DNA of 64,000 bases from an uncultured Eubacteriales bacterium (GTDB lineage: Bacteria > Bacillota > Clostridia > Lachnospirales > Lachnospiraceae). The stretch covers positions 1 through 64,000 of the forward strand of contig ONPU01000008.1 of assembly GCA_900319795.1 (NCBI GenBank), given 5' to 3'. Below, one piece after another: positions 17,394-26,796 of the stretch; position 1 is the first letter of the stretch, and every line of letters begins with the position of its first letter. Position numbers and translations under genes: made by a program. The notes below the pieces were generated by a model. It worked only from the letters and a program-made list of their open reading frames with translations. It was not told the origin of the DNA and made no database searches.

Positions 17394-18577
17394 AATCTGC
17401 CTTTCTTTTGTCTGCTCCCTCCGGCAGCCGCGTTTACGATCAGGCAGAGGAGGATCGTAATCGCCATATCCGGCAATGTATTTCCGACGGGTGTGTCGAC
17501 GCCCATCAGGAAGCGGTAGAGCACGAAGCCCGCAAGCCAGATGAGCAGATTGCGGACGCTCACAGCTTCCCGTACGGGTTCCTTCTTCAAAATGAAGTAG
17601 TCCGCGATCTGTACCGCGATCATCGGCGCGAACACCGACCCGATCAGATAGAGGAAATTCGTGATGTTGTCCATCGGGTAAATGATTGCCGCGACAGTGC
17701 CGATCACGGCGACGATGGCCGCGGCCCGTTTTTCATCGATCTTCGCGGAAATGGAAACCGCCGAGACCCCCGCCGAATAGGCGTCGAGGAAGGTCGTCGT
17801 CACCGTTGAAAATACGATGATCAGAAGGCCCGCCACGCCGAGTCCGGCTTTCACCATAATCGATGCGATGTCATCGCTTCCCGTGAAAATGGACGCACCC
17901 ATGCCGATCATATACATGAAAATGCTGACCAGCGAGTACACAACCACACTCGCGAGCGTCGCCTCAAACGGCTTCTCCGCTTCACGCGTATAGTCACTGA
18001 TGAGCGGCAGCCAGGAGAGCGGCATGGCCACGGCCAGCTCCACCGCCGCGCCGAAGCTCAAGGAATCGTCGATGACTGCATCAGCGCGGCCATTTCCAAA
18101 GAAAATGACCCCGAAGAGGATGATCGAAAGCACCAGAAGGCCCGCCATCGCGACCGTGTTGACCTTGCCGAGGTTCGTGAGGCCGATCAGGATCCAGACG
18201 AGGATGAGGCCGCCGATAATGAGGGCCCAGACCCAAGTGCCGGCGCTGAAAATGCCGTTCGCCGCCAGCGCCCCGTCGTAGATCATAATCGCGGTCCAGC
18301 CGACCAGCTGCAGGACATTGAGAGACGAAAACAGGATGCTGCCCTTTTGTCCGAAGCTCATTTTGACGGTTTCCATCGCGCTTTTTTCCTCGCGCGCGCC
18401 GATCATGCCGGCCGCGAACATGAGCGCGCCGCCGATCAGATGGCCGAGGAGAATCGCGGCCATGCCGCGTCCGAAGCCGAGCGTGCTGAAATAGGTACCC
18501 GTGAGAATTTCCGCGATGGACACACCCGCGCCGAACCAGATGAGGGCGTTGGCGCGTACAGAGGTTTTATTTTTCAT
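17390..18577 (-). CDS. cytX: CytX, putative hydroxymethylpyrimidine transporter
   Basis: 395-residue member of the NCS1 cytosine/purine permease family with about twelve helices. The N-terminal segment ALIWFGAGVSIAEILTGTYF and the middle WLPLISDYTRE are family-like. CytX genes typically lie in thiamine operons and are inferred to import the HMP pyrimidine moiety. Here it sits between thiD, which phosphorylates HMP, and thiW, overlapping thiD by 11 bases and thiW by 4. The set is downstream of a TPP riboswitch, so expression should fall when thiamine pyrophosphate is plentiful. Confidence 0.92.
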   Translation of the reverse strand: MKNKTSVRANALIWFGAGVSIAEILTGTYFSTLGFGRGMAAILLGHLIGGALMFAAGMIGAREEKSAMETVKMSFGQKGSILFSSLNVLQLVGWTAIMIYDGALAANGIFSAGTWVWALIIGGLILVWILIGLTNLGKVNTVAMAGLLVLSIILFGVIFFGNGRADAVIDDSLSFGAAVELAVAMPLSWLPLISDYTREAEKPFEATLASVVVYSLVSIFMYMIGMGASIFTGSDDIASIMVKAGLGVAGLLIIVFSTVTTTFLDAYSAGVSAVSISAKIDEKRAAAIVAVIGTVAAIIYPMDNITNFLYLIGSVFAPMIAVQIADYFILKKEPVREAVSVRNLLIWLAGFVLYRFLMGVDTPVGNTLPDMAITILLCLIVNAAAGGSRQKKGRL

Positions 18578-19406
18578 AATGAACCTCCGCCGGATCTGCT
18601 CCGTTTACGAGCCCGCTGTAGTCACCGGCAATCGCGAACGCATGGTTCATCGGTCCGCTGCCCTTCCCGAGGTCCAGCATCGCCGCGAGCGCGCCGGACA
18701 GGTAGGCCTTCGCGAGGGTCACCGCCGTCTTCAGGTCGCAGCCTTTCGCGAGGTTCGAAGCGATCGCGCTGGACAGCGTACAGCCGGTTCCGTGCGTGTT
18801 CGGATTATCGATGCGCCTGCCGGGAATCCAGACGGCATTCTGGCCGTCGAAGAGGAGGTCATTTGCGTCGTTGACGCGGTGGCCGCCTTTGGCAAGGACG
18901 CTGCAGCCGAAGAGGTCGTGGACGATTCGGGCCGCATTTTCCATATCTTCACCGGACGAAACGGACATGCCCGAGAGGACTTCCAGTTCCGGAATATTTG
19001 GCGTAATCACAGTTGCCAGAGGGAATAATGCTGTTTTCAGGGTGCCGATCGCGTCCTCGCTGATGAGCTTCGCGCCGCTCGTGGCGACCATCACCGGGTC
19101 GACGACGATGTTACGGGCGCCGTACTCTTTGAGCTTGGCCGCGATTACTTCGATGAGGGCGGCCGATGAGACCATCCCCGTCTTTACTGCATCCGGGAAA
19201 ATATCCGTGAAGATCGCGTCCAGCTGCTCTGCCAAAAATTCGGGAGTCACTTCCATGATCCCGGTCACGCCGGTCGTATTCTGCGCAGTCAGCGCCGTGA
19301 CAGCGCTCATGGCAAAGACGCCGTGAGCCGTCATCGTCTTGATATCTGCCTGAATGCCGGCGCCTCCGCCGGAATCGCTCCCGGCGATTGTTAATGCTGT
19401 CCTCAT
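18567..19406 (-). CDS. thiD: Hydroxymethylpyrimidine/phosphomethylpyrimidine kinase ThiD
   Basis: Phosphorylates HMP to HMP-P and then HMP-PP, the pyrimidine donor for thiamine phosphate synthase. Ribokinase-fold motifs are clear: AGSDSGGGAGIQADIKT at the N-terminus, DPVMVATSG near residue 110, and NTHGTGCTLSSAIAS with the catalytic Cys-Thr region near 205-220. The length of 279 residues is close to the family norm. It is the first gene after the TPP riboswitch and terminator and overlaps cytX, so riboswitch control should reach the entire three-gene operon. Confidence 0.95.
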   Translation of the reverse strand: MRTALTIAGSDSGGGAGIQADIKTMTAHGVFAMSAVTALTAQNTTGVTGIMEVTPEFLAEQLDAIFTDIFPDAVKTGMVSSAALIEVIAAKLKEYGARNIVVDPVMVATSGAKLISEDAIGTLKTALFPLATVITPNIPELEVLSGMSVSSGEDMENAARIVHDLFGCSVLAKGGHRVNDANDLLFDGQNAVWIPGRRIDNPNTHGTGCTLSSAIASNLAKGCDLKTAVTLAKAYLSGALAAMLDLGKGSGPMNHAFAIAGDYSGLVNGADPAEVHYEK

Positions 19407-19532
19407 GATGCCTCCTTTCCATCCGTCAAGGACCAGATCGCATTAATTTTATCGGAAGTACGGGCCGTTTTTTGCCGGTCCGTCTCCCGGCGACAGAAGG
19501 TGGTGCCCCCGGTCTGCCGCCTTTACAACACA

Positions 19533-19563
19533 TAAAAAGGGATACCCGAACGTGGATATCCCG
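19533..19563 (-). terminator. Intrinsic terminator of the TPP riboswitch
   Basis: On the minus strand GGGATA (19558-19563) pairs with TATCCC (19539-19544), and the hairpin is followed by TTTTTATG. It lies directly 3' of the aptamer and 5' of thiD, as expected for a transcription-terminating expression platform. Confidence 0.85.
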
Positions 19564-19571
19564 CACTTAGT

Positions 19572-19668
19572 TCCTTATTCCCTACGTTGGCATTATCCAC
19601 ATCAGGTTTTGGGTCGAAACGAAACAGTTTCCTCTCAGCCGGTTTCCGCCAGCTCCCCGTTGAGCTCC
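19572..19668 (-). promoter_or_regulatory. TPP (THI-box) riboswitch
   Basis: The minus strand reads the hallmark THI elements in order: GGGGAGCTGG, CCGGCTGAGA, ACCC, CCTGATGTGGATAATGCCA and ACGTAGGGAA. The P3 arm GCTGG...CCGGC is visible. TPP binding should favour the terminator at 19533-19563 and switch off thiD-cytX-thiW. The thiEM fusion lies upstream of the aptamer and is not covered by it. Confidence 0.94.
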
Positions 19669-19705
19669 ATTGTACGCCCGTCCCGGGCTTTACGCAAGTT
19701 GAAAT

Positions 19706-19816
19706 TGCACCAGAGGGGTCTGGCACCTGTGGTGCAGTTAGATTGACACAACCCCGGACGATCAGTCTCGTCCTTAAGTTATAGCTGCACCAGAGGTGCC
19801 AGACCCCTCTGGTGCA
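19706..19816. repeat. Two family A palindromes after thiEM
   Basis: Units at 19706-19736 (TGCACCAGAGGGGTC...GGTGCA) and 19786-19816 (TGCACCAGAGGTGCC...GGTGCA) are 80 bases apart. The second abuts the thiEM stop codon. On the minus strand they lie between thiEM and the TPP aptamer, where the first hairpin could end thiEM transcripts. About 50 bases between the units show nothing else. Confidence 0.85.
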
Positions 19817-21265
19817 CTATAGAAGCGAAAGTGCGTCGAAGAAGCGGGTGTGGAAGGATCCGGTGCCGGTGCCCGGCAGGGCAGCGCAGTCGCGCCGGGC
19901 CCAGCGCTCGGCGGCTTCGCCGGCGGCGGCCATGAGTTCGCAGCAGGCGGCCGCGCTCTCGATGGACGGAGAAATGCTCATGAAGGCGCCGAGGAGCGAG
20001 CTCATCATGCAGCCGGAGCCGGTGATGTGGCGAAAGAGCGCTGTGCCGCCGGTCACTTCCTTTACGCAGCCGGCCTTTGCGATGTAGTCCGTCGCGCCGG
20101 AGGCGATGACGATCGCACCGGTCATTTCGGAAAGGCGGCGCACGTAATCTTCCTCCGCTGCAGGTGTGTCGCGGAGTTCCTCCGGATCGTCGACCCCGCG
20201 CCCGGTGTCGGCGTCCAGCACGAGCGCCTTGATCTCGGACGCGTTTCCGCGGATGCAGACGGGCTGAAGTGCGCGAATCAGCTCCCAGCACTTCTTTCTG
20301 CGGAAACCCGAAGCCGCGCATCCCACCGGATCAATTACAATCGGACGCTTGGTCCGGCTGCCCGCAGCCCCTTCTGCACGGCCGGCCCGGAACATCGCCT
20401 CAAGCGACTCGGTCGCGCCCATGCTGAGGACCAGCGCGTCGCTGATTTTCGCGAAATCCTCCATCTCGTCGGGGTGGTGCGCCATCGTCGGCGAGGCGCC
20501 GATCGCCAGCAGCGCGTTGGCGCAGTCACCCGCGGTGACAATGTTCGCGATGCACTGCACAACAGGCCGCCGTTCCCTAATTTTTTCGCAAAATGCCGCG
20601 GCCTCCGGACTCAGCCTGACATCCCGGGCAATCAGCTCCTCCGCAATTCCTCGCAGCTCTCTTGCCGCCGCTTCCACGTCCAGCGCGCCGAAAATGCCCC
20701 CGACAACCGCGAAGCCGCTCATCCCTCGGCCGGCCAGCTGTCTGATATTGTCCCGGTTAATCCCTCCGATGGCCGTCACCGGAATCGACACGCTTCTGCA
20801 GATCTTCTCAAAATGGTCGAGATCGAGCGGAACCGCGTCCGTCTTGGTCGTACTTCCGAAGACGGCCCCGCTGCCGAGGTAATCCGCGCCCGCTGCCTCT
20901 GCCGCCAGCGCCTGCTCCACGGTTTTGGCGGTCACGCCGACAATCGCGTCATTTCCGAGGATTTCCCGTACATGGCGCGGATCCATATCCTTCTGGCCCA
21001 CATGAACGCCGTCCGCACCAACTTTCGCGGCCAGTTCCACGTCGTCATTGATGATGAACGGGACGCCGTACGCATGGCAGATGGGCAGAATCTCACGGGC
21101 TTCATTTTCAAATTCTTCCCGGGAAATGTTTTTCTCACGCAGCTGGACCATCGTCGCACCGCCCCGCAGGGCGCTTTCGACCTGATCGGCCAGTGTGACG
21201 CCATTTCCCGTCCAGGCCCGGTCCGTCACCGCATAAAGCAGCAAATGTTCTTTCTGAAATTTCAT
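19817..21265 (-). CDS. thiEM: Fused thiamine-phosphate synthase and hydroxyethylthiazole kinase (ThiE-ThiM)
   Basis: A 482-residue bifunctional enzyme. Residues 1 to about 210 are ThiE, which joins HMP-PP and thiazole phosphate: MVQLREKN, GVHVGQKD, YLGSGAVFGSTTKTD and TAIGGIN. Residues ~215-482 are ThiM, which phosphorylates hydroxyethylthiazole: VQCIANIVTAGDCANALLA, ASPTMAHHPDE, VIDPVGCAASGFR and HITGSGCMMSSLLGAF, with the catalytic Cys in GSGC. The domain order equals that of fungal THI6. With ThiD, CytX and ThiW it makes a complete salvage route from imported HMP and thiazole; no de novo thiC or thiG is in the window. Only 77 bases precede it. Confidence 0.94.
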   Translation of the reverse strand: MKFQKEHLLLYAVTDRAWTGNGVTLADQVESALRGGATMVQLREKNISREEFENEAREILPICHAYGVPFIINDDVELAAKVGADGVHVGQKDMDPRHVREILGNDAIVGVTAKTVEQALAAEAAGADYLGSGAVFGSTTKTDAVPLDLDHFEKICRSVSIPVTAIGGINRDNIRQLAGRGMSGFAVVGGIFGALDVEAAARELRGIAEELIARDVRLSPEAAAFCEKIRERRPVVQCIANIVTAGDCANALLAIGASPTMAHHPDEMEDFAKISDALVLSMGATESLEAMFRAGRAEGAAGSRTKRPIVIDPVGCAASGFRRKKCWELIRALQPVCIRGNASEIKALVLDADTGRGVDDPEELRDTPAAEEDYVRRLSEMTGAIVIASGATDYIAKAGCVKEVTGGTALFRHITGSGCMMSSLLGAFMSISPSIESAAACCELMAAAGEAAERWARRDCAALPGTGTGSFHTRFFDALSLL

Positions 21266-21286
21266 TTTGCAAGTCTCCTTAACATA

Positions 21287-21318
21287 CCAAAGGTGCCAGT
21301 GGTCCCTGGCACCTTTGG
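21287..21318. repeat. Family A-type palindrome upstream of thiEM
   Basis: CCAAAGGTGCCAG at 21287-21299 pairs with CTGGCACCTTTGG at 21306-21318. It lies between the surface-protein stop and the thiEM ribosome binding site on the minus strand, so it could terminate the surface-protein transcript. Confidence 0.75.
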
Positions 21319-21342
21319 CACATGATCTGATATTATATCACA

Positions 21343-24300
21343 TCATTTGACCTTCACCTTCAGCTTTTTATACGTTCCGTCCGCCGCGTAGCAGTAGATC
21401 GTCGCGGTGCCCTTCTTCTTCGCCTTGACCTTGCCCTTTTTGGACACGGTCGCGACCGCCGGATTCGAGGACTCGTAGCTCATCTTGCGGTGCGCCTTTG
21501 CCTTCTTTCCGCGCTTGACGGCTTTGGCCTTGATCTGGAACTTCTTGCCCTTCTTCAGCGTAACCTTGGTTTTGTTGAGCTTCACGGACTTGTAATTGTT
21601 GTAAGTCCCGCCGAGCGTCGTGATGTGGACCGTCTTGGACGTCGATACCACCTGCTGGCCGTTGCCGCTTCCCTTCACGGCCATGACCAGGAACTTGTAA
21701 TACTTCTTCTTGGCAAGCTTCTTGCCGTCAGCCAGTTTCGTCACTTTGAAGCTGAACGCGCCGGTCCGGCCGATTTCCTTGAATTTCTTTCCTTTGCCGC
21801 AGGCATTGCCGAAGATAATGTACTGGGTCGCGCCGCTGACCTTGTTCCAGCGGATCGTGATCGCGTTCTTCGTCGCTTTCTTCAGCCTCAGACAAAGCGG
21901 CGCGTACTTCGTTCCCTTCGGTCCTTCGTCCGAATTGGAAGCTGCGATCGCTCCTGCCGCGGCTTTCGCCGAAGCGCCTGCTCCGACCGGAGTGCCGTCA
22001 GCGCCCTTCGTGGGCAGTGTTTCCACAGGCGTCGGTTTTGCCGTCGGAGTCACACTCGGATTCACGGTCGGTGCCGGGGTCGGGGTGGTTCCGCTGCCCG
22101 AACCATTTCCGGAATCGTCCGGTTTCACGTCGATCGGGTCTCCGCTGTCCGGAGTCTCGCCGCCCTCTTCCGGGGTGCCCGAAGGCTCACCCGAAGGCGT
22201 CACGGAAGGCTCGCCCGAAGGTGTCACAGTGGGTTCGCCAGTAGGCGTGACGGTGGGCACTTCCACCTTCTTGTACGGGATCGTCAGAGATTCCGCATTT
22301 TCCACTGCAATATTGTAAGTGATCACCGTCGCGGTCGCCGTCTCCGAAGACTCTGTCCAGAGATCCACCTCGAACACCGTCTGATCCGCCTCGTAACCCT
22401 CAGGTTTCTTCGTCTCAATCAGGTAGAGCGTCGCGTCTCCGCCCGGAGCCGGCAGAATGTTCTTAAGGCCTGTAAGAGTAGTCGAAATGTTGATCTCGGC
22501 TCCGCTGAATCCTGCAATCTTCGTCGTGCCCTCGGCATCCGCGAAGAGGCCGTATTCCACGTCTTCCAGCAGATTTCCTTCCTCGTCCTCAACGCTTACC
22601 GAAACTGCCTTGTGCACCTTATGGATGCCCTTTTCGTTGACGATTTCGATTTCCTTCTGGCCGTCGGCTGTCATCGTGTAAGAAGTCGTCGTCATGAAGA
22701 CGTCCTTCTCCTCGTCGAGCGCCGTCTTGACCGTTGTCACAATCCTCACCGAATAGACGGCGTCCTCAGCCTCGTAGCCCTCCGGGGCACTCTTCTCAAG
22801 GAAATAAAGCGTCTTCGACGCGCCGGACGTCTTAGGCAGATAGTTCGCCAGCGCCGCGTCCGCCGTACTGATCTCAAAATGATCTCCCGTATAGTGTTCG
22901 ACGACCGTGTTGCCCTTTTTATCGGTGCTGAGCACAAAGCCCGCGCCTTGAAGAGGAGCGTCATTTCCGTCTTTTACATTGACGGCAACGGCGTCGTCCA
23001 CTCTCGCGGTGTCCGTCTTCTTCGTGTTTTTGACGGTCAAAGAGGCTTTGTTGTTGACCGTAGTAACCGTATAGCTGATATTCTTGCCGGCATTCGTAAT
23101 GACGGTCTTCAGCACGACCGGATGGGCCGTTGTGTCCGCCGCGTATCCGGCCGGTTTTCCGCTCTGTTTCAGGTAGAGCGTCTTCGTGCCGTTATGGGTC
23201 TGAGGCAGATAGGACTGAAGCGCCGCGTCCGCCGTACCGATTGAGAACGCGGGGCCCTCATAGTCGGCCAGCTTCACCGTGCATCCCTGGTCCGCGTAGA
23301 GTCCGAAGCTCATTCCGGCGAGTTCTTTCCCGTCCTCATCCGTATTGCTGACCTGAAGCGTGCTGTCACTGCGGATCACGACTTCCTCGAATCTCGGATA
23401 GATCGTCAGCTTCTTCACGCCGGAACCCGCGACATAGCTGCCGTCAACCTGCGTTCCGCCGGACTGCGTCGTCGTATACCAGCCGATCAGTTTCTTTCCT
23501 TCCGGTATATTGAGGGCGCTGCCGTCCATCAGGTCTCTGACCCTGTAATCATCGTCCGGATCCACCGTATCGTGATTGGAAATGGCTTTGCCGACGTCGG
23601 CCCTCATTTCCCAAACCTTGTCTTTCGCGCGGCCGATCGTCACGCCCTTCGTATACGCGTCAAATACCACCGTATACTGTTTCACCCAGTCTGCCGTGAT
23701 GGTCTCGGCCGTTTTCGGGATATAATTGCCCGGGTCGACCGTCCCGCTGCCGTTCTTCCAGCCCGCAAGGCGCCATTCGAATCCGTCGCTGTCATCCATC
23801 GTTACGCCGAGAATGCCGTCTCCGTGGACCCTTGCGAGTGATTCGACGCCGGCCGCGTTCTTGCGGATCTTCGTCGGGAAACCGGCACTGTTCCTTGATA
23901 CGACTGTCACGCCAGTCTCGTCCATGTCGAAATATCCGCCGCCCGCGTCGAGCGTGATCGGAATCGACGGCGTTGCCGGTGTGTAGCAGGCCCAGAGCGT
24001 CGTCACCTTCTTCTGGTTCACGAACGGATAGGCGTCTTCGGCATCCATCTTGTCCGGAACGATGGTGTTCGCGTCATTTTTCACCGTGGACCAGCCGAGG
24101 AAGACCTGGCCGTTCTTCACCGGGTCGCCGGAGTCATAGAGCACGAAGCCCTGCCCGAGCGGGAATTTCAGGTACTCCGGATCGTCGCCGATTTCGGAAT
24201 CATTGTCCCAAATGCCGCCGTTCGTATTCAGTTCAATTGTATAGGCATCGGTATAGACCGCGTAGAATGTCTTATTGCCGCTCAAGGTCACCGAGGAGAG

Positions 24301-26148
24301 GTCGACTTCCGCATTAGTACTCTTATTGTCCGTCCAGTGCGAGAAGATCCGAAGCTGGTTTTCGATCTCCGGTTTTTCCGGCTCGTTGATTCCGACCGAA
24401 CCGGCCGGCACCGTAACGCGCATCTTTCCGTCCGCGTCGGCTTCGTCTTCGAAGTAGCCGCTGTCCGAACCGTTCACCGGATCAAATGTGATCGTGCACG
24501 GTGAAGAGTACTGGGCCGTAAATGTCATATTGGACTCAATCAGAAGATCATCCGTTGCCATCGCGCCCGTGTTGGTCTTCCATCCCGCAAATGACTTCGT
24601 ACTGTCATTGGGCGTCGGATTGCTCGGCGACAGCACCTGTCTTACGTCGCCGAACGTCGTGCCAATGTCGACATAGTCCTCGACCAGGGTCTTCCCGTCC
24701 GCGAACTTCCCGGATCCGGAGTTCATCGCCACCTTCACCTGCTGGATCCAACCGGCATAGAGGATGACGTTGCCCGTCGGGACATAGTTGTCCATGTCAA
24801 CCGGTTCATTTCCCGAAGAATCAAGATAGTACTGATCCGCGAAGCGGTAGTTTTCATTTGTCCAGGACGGCGCGATATAGTTTTCGTCAAAGTCAAATCT
24901 CGTTCCCTGAACCACCTTGAACGTGACCGTCTTCGGTTTCCCGTCCAGTGTGTCAAAGAATGCGGAGCTTGGGGAGCCGTGCTGCGCGCCGTTGGCGTCC
25001 AGTGTCACCGTATAGAACGGCTGCCAGACTGCGGTCATGGTCAGGTTGGATGTGACATTTTCAACAACACCCTCCGGATCATAGGTCTTCCCGTTGCTGC
25101 CCTTCCAGCCTGTCAGCATCTGGTCTGCCGACGGCGGGTTGACCGCTATTGCAAGGGAAACATTGCCGCCCGGTTCCACGTATGCGATGCTGTCGTCATC
25201 ATTTTCAAAAGTGCCGCCGTTCGCTTTGAACGTCACAGACGGATTATTTTCAAACTGTGCCTCAATAAAAGTCTCCTGAGAAATCGTGAGCTTGTCGGTG
25301 AGGCCGTATGCCGTTCCGGTTTTCGTATTTTTAAAGGAAATAAGACGCTTGGAGTTGTCCGGCAGATTCGGCTGATAGTTCTTCAGGAAAATGGTCCGCC
25401 CGCTGCCGACCGAAAGATCCAGCTTTCCGTCGCTTGCGGCCCCCGGATAGCGGCCGAACGTCGTCGTAAAATGCACCTGCACTTTCGCCGCGTAATTCGC
25501 CGTCAGCGTCGCGCTGTCCGCCGGGCGGAACTCCTGCTCCGTGTCATAAGTGTTTCCCGACGAATCTTTCCATGAGACAAAGCCCTTGCCGCCTTCGAGG
25601 TCCGGAACGAGGATTTCGTCCCTGTCGGTCACGCCGTACCCCGAGATGGCCTCGAGGTCGACCTGGTGGCTGTCTCCGATCGTTCCTTCCTGAGCGTCCA
25701 GAGTAATCGTGATCTTCTGCCCGACGCCCACTTTATAGCTTCCGGTCTTGCCGCCGCGGTTGACAACTTCGGCCAGAAGGTAATACGACTGCCCGGCCTG
25801 AAGCTGTACCGGCCCGATCAGGAAGCTCTTTTCGCCTTTTTCCGTTCCTCTTCCTGAGCCGTCTTTAACTTCGGAAGCGTCCGCCGTGAGGACTGTACCT
25901 CCCGCAGCCAGGCCGTCCTTCTCGCAGTCGAGCGCATAGAAGTAATACTCCCCGCTGCTCGACGGCTGAAAGCGAAAGGCGATCTGCTGGTTCACCTGCG
26001 TGAACACCGCTTCCGCCGGGACACCCATCACAAGGTCCGTCGCATTGGCAAGCGGATCGATTTCCTCGGCAAACGCACCAAGAGGCATAAGAATTGTAAG
26101 AACAAGGGTGGATAAAAAGAGGATTAAAGCATTCTTCCAAGTCTTCAT
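21343..26148 (-). CDS. Large secreted repeat protein: InlB-type repeats, SpaA-like domains, FN3 and Big2
   Basis: 1601 residues and probably surface exposed. The signal peptide spans residues 1-27 with a likely cut at AFA/EE. Next is a sandwich domain resembling bacterial pre-peptidase domains (FQPSSSGEYYFYALD). Then come about eight repeats of the Listeria-Bacteroides/InlB B type (GW...G..Y...V..N.T..A.W), over roughly residues 170-940. Three SpaA/prealbumin-like domains follow, each with APEGYEA-type motifs (about 950-1290), then a Pro/Thr linker with PTGEP-like repeats, a fibronectin-III-like domain and a C-terminal Big2 domain rich in Lys. No LPxTG anchor is seen; the cationic C-terminus may bind the wall. 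Start chosen by GGAGAAG before 26148. An adhesin role is inference. Confidence 0.88.
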   Translation of the reverse strand: MKTWKNALILFLSTLVLTILMPLGAFAEEIDPLANATDLVMGVPAEAVFTQVNQQIAFRFQPSSSGEYYFYALDCEKDGLAAGGTVLTADASEVKDGSGRGTEKGEKSFLIGPVQLQAGQSYYLLAEVVNRGGKTGSYKVGVGQKITITLDAQEGTIGDSHQVDLEAISGYGVTDRDEILVPDLEGGKGFVSWKDSSGNTYDTEQEFRPADSATLTANYAAKVQVHFTTTFGRYPGAASDGKLDLSVGSGRTIFLKNYQPNLPDNSKRLISFKNTKTGTAYGLTDKLTISQETFIEAQFENNPSVTFKANGGTFENDDDSIAYVEPGGNVSLAIAVNPPSADQMLTGWKGSNGKTYDPEGVVENVTSNLTMTAVWQPFYTVTLDANGAQHGSPSSAFFDTLDGKPKTVTFKVVQGTRFDFDENYIAPSWTNENYRFADQYYLDSSGNEPVDMDNYVPTGNVILYAGWIQQVKVAMNSGSGKFADGKTLVEDYVDIGTTFGDVRQVLSPSNPTPNDSTKSFAGWKTNTGAMATDDLLIESNMTFTAQYSSPCTITFDPVNGSDSGYFEDEADADGKMRVTVPAGSVGINEPEKPEIENQLRIFSHWTDNKSTNAEVDLSSVTLSGNKTFYAVYTDAYTIELNTNGGIWDNDSEIGDDPEYLKFPLGQGFVLYDSGDPVKNGQVFLGWSTVKNDANTIVPDKMDAEDAYPFVNQKKVTTLWACYTPATPSIPITLDAGGGYFDMDETGVTVVSRNSAGFPTKIRKNAAGVESLARVHGDGILGVTMDDSDGFEWRLAGWKNGSGTVDPGNYIPKTAETITADWVKQYTVVFDAYTKGVTIGRAKDKVWEMRADVGKAISNHDTVDPDDDYRVRDLMDGSALNIPEGKKLIGWYTTTQSGGTQVDGSYVAGSGVKKLTIYPRFEEVVIRSDSTLQVSNTDEDGKELAGMSFGLYADQGCTVKLADYEGPAFSIGTADAALQSYLPQTHNGTKTLYLKQSGKPAGYAADTTAHPVVLKTVITNAGKNISYTVTTVNNKASLTVKNTKKTDTARVDDAVAVNVKDGNDAPLQGAGFVLSTDKKGNTVVEHYTGDHFEISTADAALANYLPKTSGASKTLYFLEKSAPEGYEAEDAVYSVRIVTTVKTALDEEKDVFMTTTSYTMTADGQKEIEIVNEKGIHKVHKAVSVSVEDEEGNLLEDVEYGLFADAEGTTKIAGFSGAEINISTTLTGLKNILPAPGGDATLYLIETKKPEGYEADQTVFEVDLWTESSETATATVITYNIAVENAESLTIPYKKVEVPTVTPTGEPTVTPSGEPSVTPSGEPSGTPEEGGETPDSGDPIDVKPDDSGNGSGSGTTPTPAPTVNPSVTPTAKPTPVETLPTKGADGTPVGAGASAKAAAGAIAASNSDEGPKGTKYAPLCLRLKKATKNAITIRWNKVSGATQYIIFGNACGKGKKFKEIGRTGAFSFKVTKLADGKKLAKKKYYKFLVMAVKGSGNGQQVVSTSKTVHITTLGGTYNNYKSVKLNKTKVTLKKGKKFQIKAKAVKRGKKAKAHRKMSYESSNPAVATVSKKGKVKAKKKGTATIYCYAADGTYKKLKVKVK

Positions 26149-26241
26149 AAGGCACTTCTCCGTAAACAGCATAAAGAACATACCGCCAGACTGCGCATCT
26201 CATTTTCATAAAAATGCACATAAAAATGCAGATACATTATT

Positions 26242-26271
26242 ATTTTATCATGCAATACTACCTGCTGACAA
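26242..26271 (-). promoter_or_regulatory. Predicted sigma-A promoter of the surface-protein gene
   Basis: On the minus strand TTGTCA (26266-26271) and TAAAAT (26242-26247) are spaced 18 bases apart, about 95 bases before the chosen start codon. A family A hairpin lies immediately upstream. Confidence 0.5.
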
Positions 26272-26274
26272 GAA

Positions 26275-26305
26275 TGCACCACAGGTGCCAGGCCCCCGTG
26301 GTGCA
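26275..26305. repeat. Family A palindrome after the VanZ-like gene
   Basis: TGCACCACAGGTGCC at 26275-26289 pairs with GGCCCCCGTGGTGCA around 26291-26305. It begins next to the vanZ-like stop codon on its 3' side and precedes the surface-protein promoter. Confidence 0.8.
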
Positions 26306-26306
26306 T

Positions 26307-26792
26307 TTATGAAGATTCGGATTTGCGGGAATGAAGGAATATGCAGATGAGAAGGCCGGCAAGGGCTCCCGCGGCGTCGATTAAGACGTCGCGGAGCTCG
26401 CAGCTCCGGCCGGGGACGAACATCTGGTGGATTTCGTCCGAGATTGCGTACAGAACAGTAAAGCCCCATGCCAAAAACGCGCGGCGCTTTATAGAAATAG
26501 GAAAGCTGCCCTTCAGAGCGTTCCAGATCAGTCCCGAAAGGATCGCGTATTCCGTCGCGTGGGCGCATTTGCGCACGATGAAGGAAATGCTGTCCGCCAT
26601 CCGGAGCTGCTCCGCCTTCGGCAGGGCGGAAAAGCCCGGGCGCACAAGCCGAAGGATCAGCATCCCGACCCATGCACTGTCCATGGAGGACTCGGGCCCC
26701 GGCCGCGCGGAAAACAGGAAGATCACTGTCATCCAAAGGAGCGCGGCCCATATGAACGGATTGCTCCATTTTCTGAAATGTTTATACTTCAT
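26307..26792 (-). CDS. VanZ-like membrane protein
   Basis: 161 residues with four or five helices. Family motifs are ARPGPESS after the first helix, RKCAHATEYAILSGL in the middle and ISDEIHQMFVPGRSCELRDVLIDAAGA near the C-terminus, typical of the VanZ family. The family is named for teicoplanin resistance, but most chromosomal members are of unknown function. It begins 4 bases after the epimerase stop and is likely co-transcribed with it. Confidence 0.88.
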   Translation of the reverse strand: MKYKHFRKWSNPFIWAALLWMTVIFLFSARPGPESSMDSAWVGMLILRLVRPGFSALPKAEQLRMADSISFIVRKCAHATEYAILSGLIWNALKGSFPISIKRRAFLAWGFTVLYAISDEIHQMFVPGRSCELRDVLIDAAGALAGLLICIFLHSRKSESS

Positions 26793-26796
26793 CTGA

